Positions 11,614-64,000 of a DNA stretch of 64,000 nt are shown here, piece after piece (within the stretch, counting starts at the first letter, position 1; each line of letters starts with the position of its first letter). Source of the DNA: Paraspadella gotoi (Eukaryota > Chaetognatha); NCBI GenBank assembly GCA_051294375.1, contig JBJCIZ010000239.1, forward strand, positions 6,867,545 to 6,931,544, read 5' to 3'. The notes beneath the pieces are model-generated. The model saw nothing but the letters and a program-made list of their open reading frames with translations. It searched no databases and was not told the DNA's origin. Position numbers and translations under genes: made by a program.

Positions 11614-11649
<36 letters not shown>

Positions 11650-11666
11650 TCTCTCTCTCCTCTCTC

Positions 11667-11707
<41 letters not shown>

Positions 11708-11708
11708 C
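11565..11708. repeat. (CT)n tract
   Basis: Almost pure CT dinucleotides with a few tcctctc interruptions. A GA tract also lies at 11080-11117. Confidence 0.95.
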
Positions 11709-12224
11709 TTTCCCCCTCTCACTTTCTCCTTTCTCGGTACCGACCGATATCTCATCTTCCCTTTTGTCTTAAAGACGTGAAGGCAAGTGGCGCGCCTCTC
11801 GCCACGACGCCGCTAATCGGCGCCGCTTTCGCTTTAAACGCCCACGCGCGCCGACATCTTCGCGTGGGCGGTGGGGTAATGGGCGGCGCTTGCGGCGGCG
11901 GCCTTGACGTAATCTCTAACCCAAATATTAAACTAATCCTTAACCTAATTTTTAAATATTTTAAATAATTTAAATATTAAACTAAATTCTAACCTAATTT
12001 TTAAATATTTTAAATATTAAACTAATCCTTAATCTAATCTTTAAACGATCAAGAAAGCTATTAATCAATATCGCGCTTATTTATAATTACAAATTGCCTC
12101 ATTAGTCATTACGTCGAATTGTTTATATTCCTCATCGCCAACATTCTCAATAAAAATAAACATTTAACAATAATCAGTAAGTTATTAAGTATTACTTTAC
12201 AGGAATTTTCTGCAGCAGTTAAAG

Positions 12225-12310
12225 CGTAAGTGGTATAAACCAACATATGGACTGACCGACCGAACAAAAAGTACCTAATAGAATTTCTTCGCGAGTTCGC
12301 ATTGGATTCT
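12225..12310 (+). repeat. Fragment of repeat family R2
   Basis: Contains ggactgaccgaccgaacaaa followed by agtacctaatagaatttctt and cgcgagttcgca. This matches the right part of the fuller R2 copies at 23143-23420 and 57492-57800. Confidence 0.55.
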
Positions 12311-12394
12311 CTTTTGCGAGAGTGCCCAATTTCTGTTGGTTTATCCTTTAATGGATTTTTAACTTTAAAATTTAATTTAAATATATACTTAGAG

Positions 12395-12720
12395 CGATAA
12401 CATAATCCTTAACCCTAAGCTTGAGTCTTAAGCCTAATCTTGAGCCTTAACCCTAATCTTGAGCTTTAACCCTAATCTTGAGCCTTAACCCTAATCTTGA
12501 GCGCTAACCATAATCTTGAGCTTTAACCCTAATCTTGCGCCTTAACCCTAATCTTGAGCCTTAACCCTAATCTTGAGCCCTAACCCTAAACCATTAACCT
12601 TAATTTCTATCCTTAACCTCTAACCCATAACCTTTGTCCCTAACCCAAATCCTTACCCTTAATCACTAACCAAGTCCCTCCCCTTAATAACTAACATAAT
12701 CCTTAATCTTAACCCTAATC
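12395..12720. repeat. Telomere-like 19-bp tandem array (ccttaaccctaatcttgag)
   Basis: About eight good copies of a 19-base unit, followed by degenerate aaccctaacc-like sequence. It is telomere-like in flavour only. The exact unit is not a known telomere repeat, and the array is interstitial. Confidence 0.8.
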
Positions 12721-13077
12721 CTTAAGAAAATGAACCAATTTCCGTATTTTAGATAAAATGGGTGGTTCTAGGAAAATAAGGCCGGATTTCGTCGTAATCT
12801 CCGAGTCAGTCCGCGGAAAATAGACAATTAAGTAAATAAGTATTACATGCAAACGCATCTTAAACAAAAGAGCGTATTTCTCACACACCCCCCCAAAAAA
12901 AACCGTTCTAAACCGACTGTATCCCATTGTATCCGATCTCGTTGTATCCGATCTCGTTGTATCCGATCCCCTCTTCGCTCGGATTTTTCACGCGATTCTC
13001 ACGCTGACGTCCCGTCGGTTTTTCTCTCTTTGTCATTTGTCAAATCGAAACCTTTTTTCTTTTTGCTTGGAGTATCG

Positions 13078-13177
<100 letters not shown>

Positions 13178-13254
13178 CCTCTCGTCCGGGACTCTCGTCT
13201 CGGGTTGCCATCGGCAAACCAGTCACGTTTCTCCCAGGCGTTGGCGTCTGGCTG

Positions 13255-13259
13255 TTGTT

Positions 13260-13321
<62 letters not shown>

Positions 13322-13325
13322 CCTC
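13255..13325. repeat. (GTTGTC)n hexanucleotide array
   Basis: About eleven perfect copies of ttgtcg. Confidence 0.9.
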
Positions 13326-13445
13326 CTAATGGCCGTCTTCGTCTTCGTCATTCGCGAGGTGTGGATCTCGTCGTCGTCGTCGTCGTCGTCGCTTCATGTA
13401 CTACCGATTTAAAAATTATCAATTCAATCCTTACTTTGCATAGGA

Positions 13446-13550
13446 TGGTGAGTTAGTGCCTTCATCACTGACATAGCGGGACCCTGCAGGCTTTCAATCA
13501 AGACTCTCTCACAGTCTGGCTTCCCTATCAATGACGTGTTAAAATGTTTC
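13446..13550 (-). repeat. Dispersed repeat R1, copy 3 (inverted)
   Basis: Reverse complement of the R1 core: gcaggctttcaatcaagact, then cacagtctggcttccctatc and aatgacgtgttaaaatg. It ends just before the tRNA-Lys-like sequence at 13558. Confidence 0.65.
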
Positions 13551-13557
13551 TAATCTT

Positions 13558-13630
13558 GAACGGTTAGCTCAGTCGGTAGAGCACGGGACTCTTAATCTTG
13601 GGGTCGTGGGTTCGAGCCCCACTCTGAAAA
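13558..13630 (+). tRNA. tRNA-Lys(CTT)-like sequence, probably a SINE head
   Basis: Shows a D arm (tagctcagtcggtagagca), an anticodon arm cggga-ctcttaa-tcttg with anticodon CTT, and a T arm gtggg-ttcgagc-cccac, all able to pair. The acceptor stem does not pair (5' gaacggt against 3' tctgaaa), which argues against a working tRNA and for a tRNA-Lys-derived SINE head or pseudogene. A second, more degraded copy lies at 26784-26848. Confidence 0.55.
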
Positions 13631-14121
13631 GATATCCTATGCAGAAGTAAATTCACGAGAATGCGGGAAAATAATATATCGACGTCAGGAAAATCTATAT
13701 GGCGACAAAATCATGAGGGTAGAAAAAGGGGAGAAACTAGTAGGAGAAGAGAGAGAAGGTGTACTGAATCTCGTGAACGCGGACCCGAATCCCTGGGAGG
13801 AGGATGAAGAGGAGGTGAATGAGAAGGAGGGGGTAATAGACCCGCGTCGGTCTATCTCTTTTTATACTGCAATTGTATTTAAGTACCATTCCCTTTAGTA
13901 TTAGATCGGAGAATACAATATTGTGCCACATATCACTCCGGTTTACTCGCGAGCAGATTTCGCCTTTTAAAACGAAGTCTTTTCCTTTAAAATTCTCTCG
14001 AATTCGTCCCGAGGGAAAAAAGGGTTCGAATTGATACGACCCCCTAGGGACAAGAACCTCCCCGTGGGGAATCATGGGGTAACGCTGGGCTTTTCTTTCT
14101 TTCTTTCTTTCCTCTCCTCCG

Positions 14122-14123
<2 letters not shown>

Positions 14124-14187
<64 letters not shown>
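14124..14187. repeat. (CT)n tract
   Basis: Pure CT dinucleotides. A second tract with one cgc interruption lies at 14683-14755. Confidence 0.95.
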
Positions 14188-14691
14188 CCTCCTTTTCTCT
14201 TTTCCTTAAAAACTCGCCCGTCTTAAAGAGGCCATTGACCTTATCTTCGCCCCCTTAACCTCCCCCCCTTTCTGTCCCGATCTCCCCCATGTCGGGACCA
14301 AAAAAAAAAAGAGATTAAGTCTATGAATAATTTATCACAAAAAAAAAAAAATTAAATAAAATCTCCATTATGTCATCTTAGTTCCAGATTCTCGGGTCAT
14401 TATGCGTCGAAATGGTCGTGATTTACTGTACGACGGGAGGCGGTTATAACGTCGATTTACGGCTCTTTCGATTATACATCGTGAAAGGGGGATGATAATG
14501 ATTATGACGATGATAATGATGATAATGATGATTATGACCATAATACTCATGAGAGTTTGGGGCCTTTTTTAAAACTATATTCAGCACTAATAATGGTAAT
14601 ATTTACGTAATAGTATTTATCATTTCCGATAATTCTTTCTAAAAATTTCTCTAGTTTCCATTTCTATTTCCATTTTCTCTATCTCTCTCTC

Positions 14692-14748
<57 letters not shown>

Positions 14749-14759
14749 ATCTCTCATCA

Positions 14760-15310
14760 GCACCATTATTATCATCTAAATCATCATGATAATCAGTAGT
14801 ATCATCGTCAACTTTGTCTCCAAAATCATCGTCATCATGATTTCCTTCAACGTCATTATCATCATCATCATCATCATCATCGTCGTCATTTATTGACATT
14901 TACAGTCTCCCTGACAAACAACAACAACAACAACGACAACAATAACAACAACAACAATTCCATCGTCTTCTCGATGCCAATAAAGAAAAACGAGGAAACG
15001 TCGACACCCGCGAAATGAGATAACAACAACAACAACAACAAAATAAGCAATAATGCAATATTGTTGTTGTCGTCGTCTTTGTCACTTTAGTTCTCAGCGT
15101 CATTGACGTAGTTTTATCTTCGTCGTCCAAATCATTGTCGTTGTTTTCGTTTGCGTCTTTGTTTGCCATCTTCGTCGTCATCGTCATCGTCGTCGTCGTC
15201 GTCGTCATTGTTGTCGTTATCGTCATCGTTTTCGTCGTCTCCTTCCGGCAGGCGACGTCGTCGTCGCCATAGTCGTCGTCGTCGTTGTCGTCGTCTCCCC
15301 ACTTCCGGCA
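14760..15310. repeat. Cryptic trinucleotide region (ATC, AAC, GTC)n
   Basis: Successive runs of catcat, caacaa and cgtcgt type repeats. Long open frames on both strands are low-complexity (poly-Thr, poly-Ser, poly-Arg) and carry no domain. Confidence 0.85.
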
Positions 15311-15371
15311 GACGACGTCACTTTTGTCAAAAAACCGATGACCGTGAAACTTGTTCGTCGAGGACGCAAAG

Positions 15372-15373
15372 TT

Positions 15374-15411
<38 letters not shown>

Positions 15412-15415
15412 ATCT

Positions 15416-15480
<65 letters not shown>
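15372..15480. repeat. (CT)n tract
   Basis: CT dinucleotides with short interruptions (tcctctc, catcttctt), followed by a GA tract at 15585-15618. Confidence 0.95.
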
Positions 15481-15483
<3 letters not shown>

Positions 15484-15578
15484 CCTCTGCAAGCGCGCGG
15501 AAGGAGACGGGGTCAATTCCGCTGATGCCCTCCAATCGAGATTCAACAGAAAAAAATGGTGGAAGGCGAGATGGAGGG

Positions 15579-15620
<42 letters not shown>

Positions 15621-15732
15621 AACGTGGTAAACATAATCCGAAAGGAAAATAAATAACTTAATCACAAAATAGATTTTTATTTCACATTTCGTTACCATGT
15701 ACTACGTTAATGAATAAATATTGATAAATACA

Positions 15733-15873
15733 GAGAGAGTCTTGATAAAAAGCTTTCAGAGATCTGCTATGTCATTATCTTGTAAGAGTGATGGAGGCCT
15801 TAAACCACCAAAGCCTGTCCAAAGTCAGGGGCAAGATAGCTTATTTATTAAATGAATGGATAATTTTTATATT
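15733..15873 (+). repeat. Dispersed repeat R1, copy 4
   Basis: One of the best R1 copies: agagagtcttgataaaaagc, ctgctatgtcattatcttgt, aggccttaaaccaccaaagc, ttattaaatgaatggataat. Confidence 0.8.
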
Positions 15874-15888
15874 AGTTGTGCAAATTTC

Positions 15889-15986
<98 letters not shown>

Positions 15987-15987
15987 C
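15889..15987. repeat. (AAT)n microsatellite
   Basis: About 33 perfect trinucleotide copies directly after the R1 element and about 70 bases before the first certain exchanger exon. Confidence 0.97.
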
Positions 15988-16056
15988 TTCATCCAACCCC
16001 TTTTTCCCCTCTCCCTCCCCACACACGATCGCCGTCCGTCTCCATCTCACACACAG

Positions 16057-61282
<45,226 letters not shown>

Positions 61283-61286
61283 GTAA

Positions 61287-61323
<37 letters not shown>
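61287..61323. repeat. (CT)n tract at the duplication border
   Basis: CT microsatellite immediately after the donor of the last exon. The third duplicated block begins right at its end. Confidence 0.93.
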
Positions 61324-61324
<1 letters not shown>

Positions 61325-61327
<3 letters not shown>

Positions 61328-61800
61328 GTTTAGATAACACTAACGTTATTACCCCTTTTCCTCCCTCGCCCTCCGTCTCCCCCTCATTTTCCCCTGAACG
61401 AAACAGTTTCTCTTTTTAAATCCGCTCAAACTCATTTTGTCCCAATGAATCTGGGTTTTTTTTTTGTGCCGTTCAAAAGTGCCAATGGGAAACGCCCCCG
61501 GAGGCGTCGGAGCGTTCGCATAAAAAACAAACATTCTCATATATAAAGTGTAATAACAAATCAAATTTTACTGACGTCGAGTGACAGTAAATGCATAGTA
61601 CATACATATTTTTCTTTAAACATAAATAGATATATGAATTTACCATATTGGTATGTACCATTTTCTGAGGAAATGGTTTCAAGTTTTTAAAATTCACCAT
61701 GATGGTTGAGCTAGTATTCTGTGGTATTATAATTTATTTTGTCCTTAAATTTAATGAAAGTTTTTGATTTATGTCTGTTTGAAAAAAATTAATTTAAATT

Positions 61801-61840
<40 letters not shown>

Positions 61841-64000
61841 CTCTCTCTTCAAAAACTCCCACCCACCCAGGATTACTTACCAATGTACGGAGTCTGGTCG
61901 CGCAGTCAACGGGGCTCACCCCGATTCTCTCGCCAGAGGGGGAGGAGATGAAGGATATGAAACGGCAGGAGGTGATTTGGCTGCCTGTTGCTCCTGCTGT
62001 TTAATGGAATGTGGTTGCCGGTACATGTCTAATTGTCTATTGTTGCATTTTAAAATTGTGTACATTTTATGTAGCTTTATTTTAAGGAGTTTTGCCACTG
62101 AATAAAATGTAAATGTTTAGCAAAAGAGTGTCAATAAAAAAAATTGAAAACTAGTGATGAGTTTAACTGGTAGACGCTGATTAATTTTCGATATCAAATA
62201 TATATTTTGTAATAATAAAATTTGAAATAATTCATTTGAATAAGAATCTGAAAAAAGCTTTTGACCAAATAACTTTTACGAAAAAACGGCCGGCCTTTGA
62301 CTTTTGTACCACTCTCCTGTAGATTTGAATTCAAAACAGGAGGGCGAGTTAAAGTCACAGTCTCGTCGGTCAAGGATCGATGGAAACTTAAGGGAAAGTT
62401 AATCTCATCCTAATTCTTTTTTTTATGTAACCGCGGTCCGAAAGATTTTTAAAAAAGAGAAACTAATAAAGAATTGGGGGAGTAGCATAATTTATAATTT
62501 GTGATTGTGTTTATTATATTTAAATTTTTATGAATAATAATTGGGAATGAAGTTTGGTATAAAATATCAAAGTATTAAAAAAAAAAAGATTGCTGTTGTT
62601 AAAAATATTTTCATAACAGTATGTCTTGTAAAATTCAAGCTAAAAAATATCAAAATTAACTAATAAGAAAGACTACCCATTAATAAATATAATCGCAGCA
62701 GAGTTTAGTTTTTAATTTATAGCCTCAGCGTCCAGTCTCTTATTATTTTGTTGAGAAGAATAAAAGTTAATACCCAGCCAGTCTAAACTCGGTATCAAGA
62801 TTTTAATTAAAAATTAATTTTATTTAAGTTTTATCAAATTCAGTAAAATTAAATTGATTTTCAACCCATCGCTCGCTTAACCCCCCCCCCAGGATTCGCA
62901 GGCAAATCGACCCCAACGACGGAACAAGGATCGATGAGAGAGGTCGGGAGGAAGGTCTACTTTCTCCCCTCCAGAGTAAGAGTACGGTGAAGGGAAGGAG
63001 GAAGGGAAGAGAAAGGAAGAGGAGGAGGAAGAGGGAGAGATGGGGGGAAATCGCACCGGGGACCGGACGGAAGAGAAGACTTCAATCTTCACGTTCTCTA
63101 AAATTGTTTCAGGGAAAGGAATCAGGTGAACGTTTATGGCTAATACTTACCGTCGGTGAAGTTAAGTTTCCAGCTTTATTCCTTTTTTTCGGACTCGGTG
63201 GTGGTGGATGGCATAATTTTCCAAGGGCGCCTCATTTCAGATTAAATTAAGAAATTAAATAAGGTTGAAGATTAGGATAATGGCTTAAGTTAGGGATTAC
63301 GGTTTTTAGGATTATTGGTATTAGGGTTTAAGGTTATAGATTTGGGTTTGGGTTTAAGGGATTAAGGGATATTATTATTCTTATTGTTTATAATAAAATG
63401 TATAAAATATATATATATTTTAATTTTTTTAGATTTTTAAGGCAAATTTAGTCCTAAGTTATTAGTTTAAGTTATGGTTAATAATTATATTTAAGGATTT
63501 AATACAAAGTTAAGGATAAATAATATTAAGATTAAAATTAAGTTAAAGGATCAAAAATCAGAAAATAGGGTGCTTTTGAAAAATAGTGACGGATCCGTAT
63601 GTCGGCGTTTTTGTAACCCTTTTTTCTTTTAGTTAATTTTGTATTATTGTTACATTATTCAGGTGTTTTGGCTCTTTATCTCATCCCATTTCAATAACAC
63701 ACTTACTCAATTCCTGAACAACACCCGTGACAAAAACTTACCTTCTCTGCTCGTGTTGTTGTTATTAATTTTGGGGAAGGACTTGTACCAGTCCCCCCAG
63801 TGACTGTGAACGTTTTAGCCAAGTGAAATTTTTTAACATTGCTACTTAAAATCTTAATTGATGATATACATTTTGAACGATTCATTTTGACTTTTAACTT
63901 TTAACTGAGTCGAACTTTGACAGTTCGGCTAATTTTTGGTTAATGTAGCAACGGGGAATTTTTTTAATTAAAAAAACATTTTGTATTTTACTTAATTCTC
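61325..64000 (+). repeat. Third, indel-rich copy of the 54463-57100 region
   Basis: Follows 54463-57100 base for base but with many one- to four-base indels. It includes degraded copies of exons U (about 61872-61970) and V (about 62892-63125) whose frames are broken, and copies of the R3 element. It continues to the window edge. Confidence 0.95.

Noticed and set aside
12395-12720. A true telomere
   Set aside because: The unit is 19 bases and not a simple TTAGGG-type repeat, and it is internal to the contig.
61872-63125. Plus-strand repeats of exons U and V as further exchanger exons
   Set aside because: Frames are broken by several indels and phases do not fit the last intact exon at 61191.

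Overview
This is animal nuclear DNA. Its genes are split into many short exons with GT-AG introns, and the DNA between them is AT-rich and packed with microsatellites (above all GA/CT tracts), tRNA-headed SINE-like repeats and transposon debris. I see no bacterial-style operon, CRISPR array or prophage. Gene content (a plasma-membrane-type Na+/H+ exchanger and a large intronless SAMD9-like immune ATPase) and repeat style suggest an invertebrate; I cannot place it further. Six runs of N (10, 25 or 747 bases) and indel-rich duplicated blocks show a draft assembly, probably gap-filled with long reads.

Layout. 1-1028: last two coding exons of an unrecognised plus-strand gene. 1029-16056: mostly repeats, tandem arrays and gaps, with one exon-like block at 5247-5411. 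16057-61282: one plus-strand Na+/H+ exchanger (SLC9/NHE) gene. I trace 25 exons that join in one open frame of about 845 codons, covering the transporter core (PESCLLI, DPVAVLAIF, FGESLLND, GGIRGA motifs) and a long variable cytoplasmic tail. Neither the true first nor the last exon is certain.

The intron between 24863 and 45936 is about 21 kb long and holds a nested, same-strand, intronless gene at 28512-33218. It encodes 1568 residues: an N-terminal HEPN-like domain with an Rx4H motif, a Schlafen/SAMD9-type AlbA_2-like region, a region where SAMD9 proteins have a SIR2-like domain, a STAND-like P-loop NTPase with a degenerate Walker A, TPR-like helices and a C-terminal segment like the SAMD9 OB-fold. 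Its last four codons and stop lie inside a 2.1-kb segment repeated at 42923-45059. Between the two copies lie LTR-retrotransposon pieces.

47113-55863 is a nearly perfect 4.3-kb inverted repeat around a 25-N gap, so five exchanger tail exons also appear backwards with single-base deletions. 61325-64000 is a third, indel-rich copy of the 54463-57100 region. These duplications may be assembly artefacts, and any gene model through them should be treated with care.

The two recognisable proteins are not obviously functionally linked: one moves Na+ and H+ across membranes, the other is probably an innate-immune sensor/effector that sits in the first gene's intron.
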